Positions 45,151 through 56,566 of a stretch of DNA of 64,000 nucleotides are shown one piece after another. Source of the stretch: Auriscalpium vulgare (lineage: Eukaryota > Basidiomycota > Agaricomycetes > Russulales > Auriscalpiaceae). The notes under the pieces are model-generated. The model searched no databases. It saw nothing but the letters and a program-made list of their open reading frames with translations, and was not told where the DNA came from. Every line of letters begins with the position of its first letter. Positions within the stretch are counted from its first letter, which is position 1. The DNA is taken from assembly GCA_019915015.1 (NCBI GenBank), contig JAHBBC010000005.1:372001-436000 (forward strand). The letters run 5' to 3'. The translations under genes were made by a program, and so were the position numbers.

Positions 45151-47114
45151 ATGGACGGGCGACAATCGTCGCAGCGAGCGGACAAGGCCGCTACGCTGCA
45201 ATGGCTATACGATCATATGACCAAGCAGGTCATTCACAAGACAGGGTGTCCGATTTGCCGTGCGTACTTCCTCCATGTGTCCGAAGCGATCTTGGTGGAG
45301 GACGCGTCGTACATCGCGGCAAGCAAGAAGCGCGAGGGCGCCAATCAGGACCACGAGAAGGAGATTCAGCACCTAAAAGATAGGCTTCGACGGCGGGAAG
45401 ATGAGATTGAGCGCTTGCGCGCACAATTGGCAGCACGACATGACCAACATGGGGACGACGCAATGTCGCTGGGAGAGGATCAACCCGCGCCTGGTGAAGG
45501 GCGGTCGAGCAGGAAGAGGCGTGCAGCCGAGCACGCCGAGGCACTGGCACCGCGTACGGAGACGCCGCGCGTAGCGGCAAGCGAGGCGCCTCGCACCGCA
45601 ACCGGCACGACCAGCGCTGTGGTACACGACCCTGGGCCAGCCGGAATACCGGCTGGAACGTCACAGGAACACGCCATGGGCTTTCCCGCGCAATTCACGG
45701 GTACGTACCCCGCGCAAGGTATGTACGCACCGGTGGGGATGTATGCGCATGGAAGTCAACCCGTCGTATGGCCGGACGGGACCACCTGGATGCCGAACGA
45801 CGGCGCGCAGCACGCAATGAGCGGCTGGGGTGGTGCAGCTAACTGGGCTGCTGATTGGAGGCCGAATACGTATACATCTGGCGCGCGCACCATGGAGAAC
45901 AATTGGGCGTCATCTTCTCGGGCGCCTGACTGGGCCAATCGGCCTTGGGACCCGCCGTACGATGGACCTGGACTGGTTCCCTGGCCGGAGCCGCCGAACG
46001 ACCAGCGCGCGTTCCAGTACCAAGGGAACAGCGGCACTGCGCCGACCACGCCGAACCGGGGTCGTACCATGCACCGCGGCATCCCGACCGGGCCTGCGCG
46101 TGGCGGCTTCTCGCGCGGACGACCGGCGACGCGGGGTGTACCGCGGGCGCCGACACAACCCGTCGCATCGTCGTCGCGCGCTACGTTGAATGCCGACGCC
46201 AAGATTGACGCCTTCCTCACCGACGAGGATGACGACGCCGACGCGCCGTCTTCTTCTTCAGGGGGGGGGACCAGCTCACAGCAGGTTATACCATTACAGG
46301 ACGTTGAAGAAATTCGGCGGCTATTCGAGGAGGTCAAGACACCAGGGAATAGGAACGCGCTTCAGACGCTAGGGCGTTGGTATAAAGAAGCATGCGAAAC
46401 ACCGCAGAGCGAACGCGACGCTCGACATAGGCTACTGGTACGACACTATAAACGACCGCAATGGGCGGCAAGCGATGAATTAACGAAGAAACTCCCGCAA
46501 CCTTTCCTTGCGGACTCTGCCAAACGGTGGCACGCGTACTTCAAGCGATACCCGGGGGGTTCAAACGGCGTGGACTACATGGGGGCGCGAGCGTTGCGCC
46601 CACAAATGACGTCCTGTCGTACCTGAGGATAGCGCGACTGGTGCACGATGGAGTCAAGGACGAATGGGCCGAGCGTAAACGGGTACGCGATGAATTCGTT
46701 CTTGCAGCTGCGGCTATCGTGCAGACCGTGGACGGCTACCAACGACTTCGCGAGAAGTATGGGGTCACCATCAATCCCATCGGAGCGTCTCCGGACTTTG
46801 GGATCACGACGCCGGTAACGGAACAATCAGTCGTTGAGCACCTAGCCCGAGCCGGCTTTGCGGATTACGAGGCAGAAACCTTGGGTCATTTCGCACATGC
46901 GGTGCTAACCGACCCACGCTATGAGAACGGATCGCAAGGATCCATGGGAACGGGGTCGGAAGGCGACCCCAGCAATACTGGTACTCCTATCGTCGTCGAC
47001 GAACCTGTCATAGCTGACGGAAGCCCAGCAGCTGGGAACCCACCATCCGTACCACTTGACGTGGCTATGAACGAGGGAGACGACGAACCACCATCCCCTG
47101 CACCGAGCGCATGA
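45151..47114 (+). pseudogene. Extra Gypsy-2 reading frame downstream of integrase, with one frameshift
   Basis: ATG 45151 (MDGRQSSQRADKAATLQW) opens a frame with a CxxC motif (HKTGCPICRAYF), a coiled coil (KEIQHLKDRLRRREDEIERL) and a long Gly/Pro/Trp-rich low-complexity part with RGG-like GGFSRGRPATRG. It shifts frame at a G-run near 46578-46583 and continues as NDVLSYLRIARLVHDGVKDEW, ending EGDDEPPSPAPSA at 47114. It lies on the sense strand between integrase and the polypurine tract. I recall similar unnamed frames in Agaricomycete gypsy elements; the function is unknown. RNA binding is an inference from composition only. Confidence 0.65.
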
Positions 47115-47375
47115 ACACTCGCTGGCCTCGACGGCTATGTGCGAGGGCAGTAATTGCTACGTGCGTAAGGTACAGTATTTCTTACATTAACCATCAACTA
47201 CGCTCTACTTCGAGCAAGGGGCATAAACTGCCCAGCGCACTGCGCGGTCTCATGGATGAACACATCAAATACCGCGTTGTAACGCGAAGGAGGCATAACC
47301 CTCATACGTCAGCAAGATCATCGGTGTTCAACCACCTCTTCAATTCACCGCAGGGCCTTCTCTTGAGGGGGAGGG

Positions 47376-47567
47376 TGTAAGGCGGACGCCTTCCAGATGG
47401 ACTGAGGCTAGGGTTAGGAGAGGTTGAGGTTTATTTGTCAGCGAAGGGACGAAGCGCGAGCGAGCCCGAGAGTACGGGCAGCTCTTTCACACTTGTACTT
47501 ATCTCATCTTGGAACAAGACGGGGTATTGTGTACTTTGTGTGATCTAAGAGCGACAACACCCTTACA
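47376..47567 (+). repeat. Gypsy-2 3' LTR
   Basis: 192 bp, preceded by the polypurine tract GAGGGGGAGGG and followed by the CTCTG duplication and the resumed sequence of copy iv. Confidence 0.95.
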
Positions 47568-48591
47568 CTCTGTGACTGCCGAGTATGTTAACAGTCACAC
47601 CATTGTTGTCCAACCATGTCCAGCTCAGCTCTCAAGCTCATGCTGCATTTCTCTGATCCCGATTGTTCTGTGATTGCGCCAGCATTCCAATTATTGCTCC
47701 ACTGCTCCGACGGTTGCACACACCATTCCAGTGCATTCCTCTGAGCATTTGCAGTGTTACAACATTGCAGCACACTTGCCTGTGACCCCCTTGCATATCG
47801 GAGCGCATCCTAAGTATTGCTTGCCACGTTTCCATTGTCTTCTATTCAATTCATATTGTCTTGTCCCATATTGTAGGACATTTCTCGCAGACTTCTTGAC
47901 AGCACAGATTATTTCCCATGTGCTTGCACTGCCCCTCACTTGTCTCTTCATCTTCAATGGTTATACACGCAGTATATGATCCCTCAGTCACTTGCATCAT
48001 ATGTTCTTACATCTGGACTGCTGTTGACAATTCTCCAAACACTCTTGCATTCTGATCATCACCTCCAATCACACACCCTACACATATATAAAACACTCCC
48101 CTGACACTTGCTCATACACATCATAATATCCTCTTGAGTGCTCTAGTAGGGATCTGGTTTCAGACACATTAGTAATTACATGTGGGTGCCCATCACCGCA
48201 GCTTTGCCCTAAGATCCCAATGCAGTCACAGACTTGCTTGCCTGCATATCTGCAATATATCCAAAAGTATATAACTACATCAGGCAGTCATTTGTATATT
48301 GGATGGCCAAGCCCCCCTCCCCCCTAAATGATTAAGAGTAATTGTACTGCCATGCATGCATTGGCCCATTAACCCCAAGTCTCGATATTCATACACGGGG
48401 GTAGGGAAAAATATTACGAGCACACTAAGTGCCGGTGCGACGACTGACCGTCGTTGTCTGCCCGGACACGGACGCACCCTCGCCAAATTCTCCCGTCCAC
48501 GGACGGAGCCTCCCGCCCGAATTGACTGTACCTCTGTGCACATCACCCTCCGTCGTTTACACCTGCTGCCCCGCGCGTCTCTAGCCCCAAC

Positions 48592-51582
48592 ATGCCGAAG
48601 TCCACTGCTGGGGGAAAATCTTCACGAAGAAAGAAGTCGTCGTCATCCAAGGGAGCGGGACAGGGCGGGCGTGGTCGTTCTCCTTGGGCCCAAGGCACGA
48701 AACGCGCGTTCCTCGAGCGCTGGGTGCCCGAATATATTAAAATCGCCGGCAACAAGGCCGAGGTTTCCAAGCTCTACGCAAAAATCACTCGAATGTTTTT
48801 GATCAAATACACCTACGACTTACCTATCGACCAAGACCCGACGGAGCCGCTTGAAGACCCAGATGAAGCACAGCTGGAGGAGGTGTCGGAGTACGTCGAT
48901 ATCGATGAGGCCGAACAGGTCCAGAGGGACAACTTCAAACGTGAAGTTCACCGTGTGAGTGAAATCTGGAATCGGTCGATAGCGATGCACTCACATATAT
49001 TTGCAGAGAATTTCCGCATGGTACCCCGTTCACGTACGGCGGTTGCCAGCCGCAACGACCGGGGCCGATGATACGTTCACAAGTCTACTTGAAGAGATTG
49101 TGCAGCCGCCCCGGCGGGGGCAAGTCATCCACATGTACTCGAAGCATCATTGGGCGATGAAGATAGCGTCCCGGTATGACAAGTTGCAGAAGAAGTATGC
49201 TCCCACCGGCGACGACAAAGCCGACGACGGCGACAACAACGACGACAACGACGATGGCGAGGAGGGTGTCGGGGAGGGTGTCGAGGAGGATAGCAGCGAT
49301 GTTGGTGGAACGGATGCCAATGGCGGTGGTAAGCCCGTGGGCCGTTCGAAGGACATACATCTGCGGATGCACGCGATTCGAGAGTCGTGGGCCACGGAAA
49401 CCGAAGAGGTGAAGAGGGAGATGAAGGCCTTGGTGGACGAAGCCTACGACACCGCTATGGAAGACTACAGGTCGAAGTTCCTGCAAATGCCGTTGACTAA
49501 CGAAGAGCGCGAATGGTGAGATCTCACCATATTCTGCGGGATTTGAGTCGCTAACTTCATCCCAGGACAAGTGGCCATGCCTACATGTTCCTCCAGCCGA
49601 TTGTGAACATGGTATCGACCCGCTTCAACTGTGCCACTTCGCTCTTCATCGCGGGCCCGATCCCTTCCAAGGGCGGGCATGTTGAGGTCCACTCGTACGT
49701 TCAACCGGCAGTATCTGTGTACACATCTGACAACACGCACCTGTAGCGTCCATGCGGGGAAGAAGCAAGGCCTCATAGACGAGATTTGGCCGCAGCATGA
49801 CCGGGCGGCATATGAGGTCATGTCAGAGTCCATGGCAAGCTTTGCGCGGGCTGCGTTTGGTGAGCGGACTTGTCTTTGCATCGTGGCTGCATGGCTGACT
49901 CGGCGCCGGCTGATAGCAACGGAGATTCTTCGGATGGCCCAAAAGAAATCGAACCACGGTGGCGGTGCTGCTCCCACCAGAAGCAGTGTCAGCGACGACT
50001 CTGCTCTAGACTCGGACACACCCAGTACCAGCTTCAACGCGCAGCAGGCATCGGTTGCCACCCGTCTGTCCTCACTCTCCACGCCGCAGCAAAGCGAGTC
50101 GACCTCAGGATCTGCCGGCCCTGCTCGTGCTGCGTCGCCCGACACGGCGCTCAATCTCACGGCGACTGCCTCCACTCTATCGGCCTCGGATACCGCCGCC
50201 GAGCACGGACGGTCGGTCCCGCGCACAGACAGCAGTGCATGCTCTGGGGCAGCACCACTCACTTCCCTCGACTCAAGCTTGCCGGTCAGCGATTCAGCCA
50301 CGGAGTCCTCGCCTCCTGCGCCCTCTTCGTCCATTCCTCCGTACCCCAGCCGGCTGGCTTCTCACGGCAACAGGACCGCTTCAGACAAGGCGCCCAGCAC
50401 GAAGAGCCTCGGACCCGACGCACAGCGGGTGCTCGACGGCACCAGTCGCGGTTCGCCCGACACAACGAGCGAGACGGCAGCTGGCACTGTGCTGCCCTCA
50501 AACCTGCCTCCCGAGTCTTCGACATCGCCTCGGACTCAGGCAGAGAAGCGCGCCCCGACGGCTACACCCATTGACTCCATAGCAAGGGGTGTGGACGGCG
50601 GCTCAAGCATGCCGCCGCCGCTGGACTTGACTGCCAGCAACGGAGTCGCGAATGCGCCTCCAGCACCCCGCACCACCACGCTGCTCATTGCCACCGTCGG
50701 CGACGCCGCCACGAACCCCACGACCAGCTCTATGGCATCGACAACGGCGGCAGACATCCACGGTGCGCCTGCGGCTGCCACGGTCACCTCCACCACGGCT
50801 CCGTTGTCATGCGTCCCGCAGCCAGCGGACGCCGTCGCGTCCTCGCAGTCTCAGGCGGATTGAGGATGGCCGGAGCTCTTCAACCGTGGGGTCATGAAAT
50901 TCCGGAGCGCTGCCCTAGGGCAGGACTGGGAGACGCTCGTCACACGATTCAGCATGTTTGAAGAGGCGTTGAGTTTTGGCGACGGGGTGAGTTCCATGTA
51001 CCTTCTTCGCCAACTCATCGCTCATTTTACCTCCAGCCCGGTGAATCCTTGTCCCTTGGTACGAAGCACTGACCGGAGGAAGTCCGTCTGTGGCAGAAGA
51101 GCAGGCGTCCGTGGCACAGCGGCAAAATTATCAACCTGGACACCTTCATGACCAGGTGCGAGGACTGGTGGAACGCCCTACAGCCGGCCGAACGGTTCAA
51201 CAGCGAGGGCGAAGTAATAGCGCCTTCAGCCTCAATGGACTGGTCAGCACTCTGCATTGCCGGCCCTAATGGCCTTCTCAGCGTCCTCGCAGCACTCCTC
51301 TGGTGGGGCTTAGCTGTCAAGGACGACGTCAAGGACTACACCCACCAGCGATGGCTCAACGTCACCGTCGACGTGTCGACCGTGCTCTTCGTCTCACATG
51401 CCGGTAACGTCGCTCGTGCTACGTCTATGGATCAGGCAGTTTCAGGAAGCTCTAAGGGTAGAAAGCGTCGTACAGAGGCCCCTGCCCCTGAGGGAAAGTC
51501 GAAGAAACGCTCTTGGTATGTCCTCTTCTTTCGTCGTGCATTCCTTGTGTTCTGACAATATCTCCTTTATCCTAGGAAATGA
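48592..51582 (+). pseudogene. Agaricomycete GPNG/WW-type hypothetical gene, degenerate copy
   Basis: Exons 48592-48954, 49007-49515, 49566-49694, 49747-49859, 49917-50986, 51037-51515 and 51576-51582 join with short GT-AG introns in phase. The start is MPKSTAGGKSSRRKKS; exon 1 has FLERWVPEYIKI. Exons 3-4 carry IAGPIPSKGGHVEVHSVHAG and IWPQHDRAAYEVM. Exon 5 is a long Ser/Thr/Pro/Ala-rich linker ending GWPELFNRGVMKFRS. Exon 6 ends with WSALCIAGPNGLLSVLAALL and WWGLA. I recognise the block order from a common, unnamed Agaricomycete family, but no function is known. Two in-frame TGA codons (50861-50863 and 51070-51072) interrupt it; the second replaces an expected Arg and would be a CGA-to-TGA change. 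Unless alternative splicing avoids both, this copy is dead. Confidence 0.7.
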
Positions 51583-52622
51583 TTGAGTACCAATCTGTGT
51601 GAGTCCCGGTCGCTCCGTCGACCTCAATACATGGTCGCATTGTGTTCCCCTCCCTATCGTACTTTGTCAGTAGCGTTTGCCAACAGGATACTGCTTGCTT
51701 ATATGATTAAATTACTTACTCAACTAAATGATGATCTCTTTTCTTGGCTTACCTTGTGTGAACACGAAGTGCTCTTTTCTTGGCTTGCCTTTGTGAACAT
51801 GAGGTGCGCTGTGGCAGCAGGACTTAGGAAATGTTGCCTAAGTACAATAATGCAGTCCATCTGAAATTGCACATTGTGCCTGGCCATAAATGAAGTTCTG
51901 CTAACTATCTAGCAGACAATTTTCTCATGCACTCCTATGTGTCCTGCTTTGCACAGATTCCAAAGAATACTGCCAGGTTTTAAAGATTTTGGTAGGTGCA
52001 GTTAGGTAATGTACCGTGGGAATATGGTCCGGTGCCCCCGGCCAGGGCATCCCTGGTTGTTCCAGAGCCACCATCGATACAATGTTCTGTGGCTGTTATC
52101 AGCACAAGTAAAACGAGGGTCTAGTAGGTTACTTTTGGGATTATGGGAATAAAGTACCCCCTGCCAAGGGCCAGGATAACAGCCTAGAATATATTTACCA
52201 TTTTTTCAGATTTTTCGGGCTTTTTCCGGGCCTAAATTGCTATTGCCCTATATAGGGACATCCGTGGGAATATCTGCCCTATATAGGGGCATCCGTGGAA
52301 ATATCTGCTGAGCGCGAGGGGCACAGCCCAGAATATTATCAGCATTAGTTTCGATTTTTCGGGATTTATTCCGACCTAAATCCCGGGTGCCCTGTATGGG
52401 GCCGCACCCGTGAGAAGTAACCACGTGACAACGCGCGCGGATCCTACCCCGCTGGCCCCGTCCCCCCATATATTTTCGCTATTTCCGCTATTTTATTGGG
52501 GGCGGCACGAGCATCCATTTAAATGGATACCTCTATCGGTCTCGAATTATAATGGACTGACCGATCACTATCGGTCTTAATTTTAATTAGTCTACAGGGA
52601 CTGGTGAGCCGAGTGGCAATTC
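51583..52622. other. AT-rich intergenic stretch with short tandem duplications
   Basis: No gene seen. It includes a duplicated segment containing CCCTATATAGGG(G/A)CATCCGTGG at about 52246-52310 and paired ATCGGTCT words near 52,535-52,580. Confidence 0.55.
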
Positions 52623-52623
52623 C

Positions 52624-53634
52624 ATTACGATTACTCTTAATTGTTTCTTTCTCCAACAGGTCAGGCCAAAATGCGAACACATTATAAGTCGCTTTAGGAA
52701 ATAGATCCCACGGTCAAGTCGCGTCGTCCCAACTGCCTTTTTCAGTAATTCTTAGCTAAGCAGGTCCTGCCCTAAGCCTTGCAGGCTCTTTGCACTTCAA
52801 ATAATACTAGTACTGCATGTAGTTTTGCTGTTGGCTCTAACTTCTTCAATCAGTCGAATGAAAGAAGCTTCCCGTGTTACAACTACTTTCAATCGTTTCT
52901 TTCTCTAACCAGTCAGGTCAAAAAGTGCACATCAGGAAAGTCACAAAAGGAAATAGATAGTTGCGTTGTCCCACCTGTCTAACTCAATAATTCTTAGGTA
53001 AGTAGCTTCTGCCTAATGTCTTTCCACATCTTTGCGCTTCAAAAGACGCTCGTGTCTGCGAGTATTTTATGTTTTCCAAGCTAACTAGCGCAGGTATGCG
53101 TATAATTCCAATTGTTCTATGATCAGAAAAAGAAGCTCCTGGATTTCTATTTTTGGTAAAAAGTTCCCACGGCTGGTGTAGAGAAGCATGACGTAGTTTT
53201 CGAGTGGTTGAGCCGGTTTACTACGTCATGCTTCTCTAACCCGGCTACTACAATACCCGGGCTGAATATCTATATTATTAAAAATGTGCAAAGGGGGGGG
53301 ATTGAACCTACAACCCATTGCTTACGCAATACAATATAAGAGCATTAACCATTAGACTACAGTGCAGTGGGTATGGTTAGGCTGTGTATAGTCTATACCA
53401 ACCTTATCTTGACTCTTGCTCTACAATACATTTTGCTCTTCTCATCACTTTCTTTTCCTTTCCCCAATACAATATATACATATTATATATCTGTAGAAAG
53501 GTAAAATTAATGTAAACACAATGGCCAGGATCCCAGAGTCTGGATCATTTGCAAAGTACGAGACATTTTTATATTGCTCACCTGTGTTCAGATCATTTGA
53601 TTATGTGAGCAATATGCAAAGTGGTATGTTGATA
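52624..53634 (-). mobile_element. Repeat copy E5 with tRNA-like module and hairpin
   Basis: Inverted near-twin of E1. It begins with the Helentron-like 5' end TTACGATTACTCTTAATTG (52623) and TTTCTTTCTCC. It contains the hairpin with perfect 18-nt arms (53180-53197, 53220-53237), the CCCGGGTATTGTAGTAGCCGGG stem region, the tRNA-like head, and ends in the TGTATCAACATAC leader that E1 has at 26,720. No terminal CAAGT end is seen, so it is truncated or differently bounded. Confidence 0.7.
53294..53371 (-). other. tRNA-like Pol III promoter module (E5)
   Basis: Minus-strand TAGTCTAATGG A-box and GGTTCAATCCCC B-box, matching the E1 module with few changes. Confidence 0.6.
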
Positions 53635-53710
53635 CACCTTGCTCCGCTGATATGCTTCGAACATAGTGATATGCCTCCTACGTGGGTGGCTACCATTTAC
53701 ACAATTCTGA

Positions 53711-55650
53711 TGCACGTACTACTTCAATTCCGTGAGGGACCCTCCGGGCCCACTCGGTGTACTCCGCGGGGACCCTGCGGAGTCCCGCACGCCATGCACC
53801 CCGCGGGCTCAGGTGCACCCAGCCATTGCTGGAGCGGCTGGAGCTCGCGCGCAGCGCACGAGATGTCGCAAGGTCCTCGCGGGAGCTGACAGGCCAAACA
53901 CCGTCCACGCCGCCGCCGCCTGCGCCCCGCGGGGACCCTGCGCACCCGCAAGGACCCTGCGTGCCATGCGTTGAGCGAACAACGAGCCGCGCTTTGGCGG
54001 CAGAGAGGGGCACGGTGATGCGAGCGGAATGTCCGGCATGGGCGTTGGCAGTGGTGAGCTCGGGCGCGAAGCAGTGCCCGGGATGCGCTTGTCAAGAAGC
54101 TGCGCGTTGGCGAGGAGTCTGCCAGGGGTCAGTAGAGGGTGTGGGGTGGGATGGGAGGCGGCGTACCTGGTTTTTGCCTCGAGAGACGAGTGCAGTCACC
54201 CTCCACGCAAATCTCTGCTCGTTGTCCCAATGTGCGCCCCTGCACATCGCCCTCGCCCTCCTCGCCCTCGCCCTCATTGTATTCGCTGAGTGTTCCTACG
54301 TGTCGTGCTCATCGTCTTTGTTGTGTTCACTGTGCGTCACCCTTGTCACACTGCGCGCCCATGTGTGTCGTCCTCGCTGTACAGCCGGGAGGCACCTGGT
54401 GTGGCGCCATACAAGACTGCGCAAAAATCCATTGTGGGGGGGCATGAGGATGCGGAAGCGACGCAGGAGGGCAAGTGACGGAGGGAGAGAATCTGACAAA
54501 CTGTAAGCTGTAGCCTCCTGCAGCCAAAGGCTGATTCCCATGACGGGCAATCAACAAACACACATGACCGCGTGACTGTGCGGCTCTGTTCAACGTAGCG
54601 GACTTGTACCACATGCCTCCACCTGCTGCCAACCCCTGCACCTTCCCCCCACCCTCCCGCCTCCCCCTCACACTACCAGTGCCCAGCTCAGCTATGCGAC
54701 AAATCGCCAACAACGAGGACGTTAAAGGCGCGCGACAACAGGGTGCACGACCAAGACAACCGCCAGGGGCGTACAATGAGAGCAACAACAAGGAGCAGCG
54801 CACAGCAAGGGCGACGTGCAGGGGCGCAGAAGGGCACGAAACACAGGCAAGGAGCAGGGGCAGACCACGATGGCGACAGGGTCGTGCGGCGGCGAGGGGC
54901 ACGGGCGACGACTGCAACGAGGGGTGGACGACAACGGCGCCGACGGGCGCATGGCGGCAGCGATAGGGTGCGCGCGCTGCGGGCGACGAGGGGCATGCGC
55001 GTCGACCAGGCGGAGCACCAACGGCGGCCACCAATGCCGTGGCGGGGTGTACCGCAGCACCCGAGCGGCACGCAGACCGGGCGGTATCCGCCCAGTCCTG
55101 GCGTACAACGATGGCAACAAGGGGCACGGACGTGGACCAGGTGGGCCTGTTGATAGGCCGGGTGGGGCACACGATGACGGGGTCACGGCGCGCTACAAGG
55201 GCCACGGAGGCGCGGCAAGGGCAACAAGTAGGGGTGCAATTTAAGGGACGTGCGCGGGGTGCCAACGACGGCGGTGACAGCAGTGGCGGGCACTCGAGCG
55301 GCAGGCAGCCTGGGGCGGAGTCCGCCCGGTCCTGGCAGAGTCCCTCGGGAGAGCAATGGTGAGTGCCGCTCGACTCCTGCGGCACGGGGTTCTGTCGGTC
55401 GCGCAGGGCCCCTGCGTGGGCGGACGGCGGCTGCATCGACGGTGCCGCTGAGCCCCCGCCACACGCGGTCCTGGCGGCTCCCGCAAGGACCTCGCGGCGT
55501 CTCATGCGCTGCGCACAAGCTCCAGCCGCTCCAGCAATGACTGGGCGGGTCTGAGCCTGCGGGGTGCATGTGGGACTCCGCAGGGTCCCCGCGGAGTATA
55601 CCAAGTGGGCCCGGAGGGTGCCCCACGGAACTGAAGTCTCTTGATGCACT
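53711..55650. mobile_element. GC-rich fold-back element with long inverted arms
   Basis: About 250-bp ends are inverted copies of each other: left from ACTTCAATTCCGTGAGGGAC (about 53,723) and right, read backward, from ACTTCAGTTCCGTGGGGCAC (about 55,637). Both then read CCTCCGGGCCCACT and CTCCGCGGGGACCCTGCGGA. The interior is GC-rich with overlapping long frames on both strands that look compositional. A segment near 54,385-54,425 (GGCACCTGGTGTGGCGCCAT) resembles the loop of the 1.9-kb tandem repeat. No transposase is encoded. Confidence 0.7.
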
Positions 55651-56200
55651 GCGGCGCTTATGCAGCAGCTCCTATCTTCACCAGGTATCCCCAATGCTAT
55701 CGCTTTCACTCACCCACTCACACGACAGCTAGCTCTGTAGCTGTTTGCACAGTAGCTCCATGCAGTTTGCACAGTAGCTCCATGCAGTTTGCCTGACGCT
55801 CGCTCACACTTGCACATTGTCAGATGACGTTTGCCACAGTCTTGCAATATTCGCCCAAGGTCGCACCAACTCGCTATATATTTAGACAAGCTGGCACACA
55901 CTCGCAGTCAATACCACAGCTTTGCCCTAGCATCCCTATGCAGTTGCATCACCTGTCCGCACGCAGCCAGCCACATCACCGCATGGCTCGCCCAACTCAC
56001 CCAAGCATCTAGAGCAGTCCACCAAATGCAATGCATAGCCCTTGAATCTTGGCCCTCTATCACCGCATCTGACTCAAGGATGCTATGCAGAAAATTGCAA
56101 CACAATTATACAGCTGTCCTTGCAAGGACTACAAAGCATGGTGCACCCTCCTCAACTAGCATGTGGCCACGGGGAGGATTTTCCCCCTTGTTGAGTCCCT
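55651..56200 (+). repeat. LTR-like relic
   Basis: A 22-bp unit, TTTGCACAGTAGCTCCATGC plus AG, is repeated in tandem at 55744-55787. TATATATTTAG near 55878 and CACAGCTTTGCCCTAGCATC near 55915 resemble the LTR-like part of copies iii and iv (GCAGCTTTGCCCTAAGATCC, about 48200). Probably a decayed LTR preceding the RT relic. Confidence 0.4.
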
Positions 56201-56209
56201 AGGTGTTGC

Positions 56210-56460
56210 CCGCCTTTATCATCCTGAAGGCAGACTTCACCACCCTCCCACAGGAGGTGAACAACTACAGTGTGCTCAATGCCAAAACTGTCCCAGACTC
56301 TTACCCCTTTCGTGTATTGAGAATATCCTCACTGATTCCACAAAGGGGAAGAAGATCTGGGGTAAGAAGGACATAACAAACTTGTTCTTCCAGACAAGAC
56401 ACGTGTTAACCCAAACAACATCTACCTTATGGCTGACACAACACCTTTGTTGATAATCTG
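56210..56460 (+). pseudogene. Reverse-transcriptase relic of a third gypsy-type element
   Basis: Reading across two frames gives ILKADFTTLPQEVNNYSVLN, then IENILTDSTKGKKIWGKKDI and TNLFFQTRHV. These correspond to the region around the first catalytic Asp of gypsy RTs (normally GKIWGKxDMTNxFFQTR). The expected Asp is present (KKDI), but frameshifts and stops break the frame. No other domain remains. Confidence 0.6.
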
Positions 56461-56489
56461 TAATTCAGTCTATCTTCAAATCAAGGAGA

Positions 56490-56566
56490 TACCTGCCCTC
56501 CTCCCTCCCAACGATTAAGAGTAATTGTACTGCCATGCGTGCACTGGCCATTTCACACCAAGTTAT
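56490..56566 (+). mobile_element. Helentron-like 3' terminus (fragment) at hAT gene start
   Basis: CGATTAAGAGTAATTGTACT followed by GCCATGCGTGCACTGGCCAT and CACACCAAGT at about 56566, the same terminus as copies i-iv. Upstream sequence does not match the other copies beyond a C-rich tract, so this is a fragment or a different family member. Confidence 0.65.

Larger units (their letters stand above)
34073..47567 (+). mobile_element. Gypsy-2: chromodomain Ty3/gypsy retrotransposon with nested insertions
   Basis: Bounded by 192-bp LTRs (TGTAAGGCGG...CCCTTACA) that look identical by eye and by CTCTG 5-bp target duplications (34068-34072, 47568-47572). Order: LTR, gag-protease, RT, RNase H, integrase with chromodomain, an extra reading frame, polypurine tract (GAGGGGGAGGG, 47365-47375), LTR. 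Pol is broken by copy iii (39368-42473) and by a 482-bp insert (43048-43529). Identical LTRs suggest recent insertion, so both nested events are more recent still. Confidence 0.95.
29007..48380 (-). mobile_element. Helentron-like copy iv, split by three nested insertions
   Basis: Pieces 29007-29021, 31589-32370, 33672-34072 and 47573-48380 rejoin into one element of about 2.0 kb. Inserts are copy ii (29022-31588), a solo Gypsy-1-family LTR (32371-33671) and Gypsy-2 (34073-47567). Removing copy ii restores GAAAGAAACG/ATTAAGAGTAAT exactly. Removing Gypsy-2 restores AATAACTCTGTGACTGCC, as in copy iii. In element polarity it runs from the TTACGATTACTCTTAATCG end (left) to the CCCCAAGT end (48380). 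Confidence 0.75.

Noticed and set aside
34073..47567. Gypsy-2 as an old, dead element
   Set aside because: Its pol is broken by two inserts, but LTRs look identical, so it is young and was hit recently.
53757..55709. Long frames of 249 and 460 codons in the GC-rich block
   Set aside because: Both strands are open because of high GC and the inverted arms; no domain, start context or splice support.
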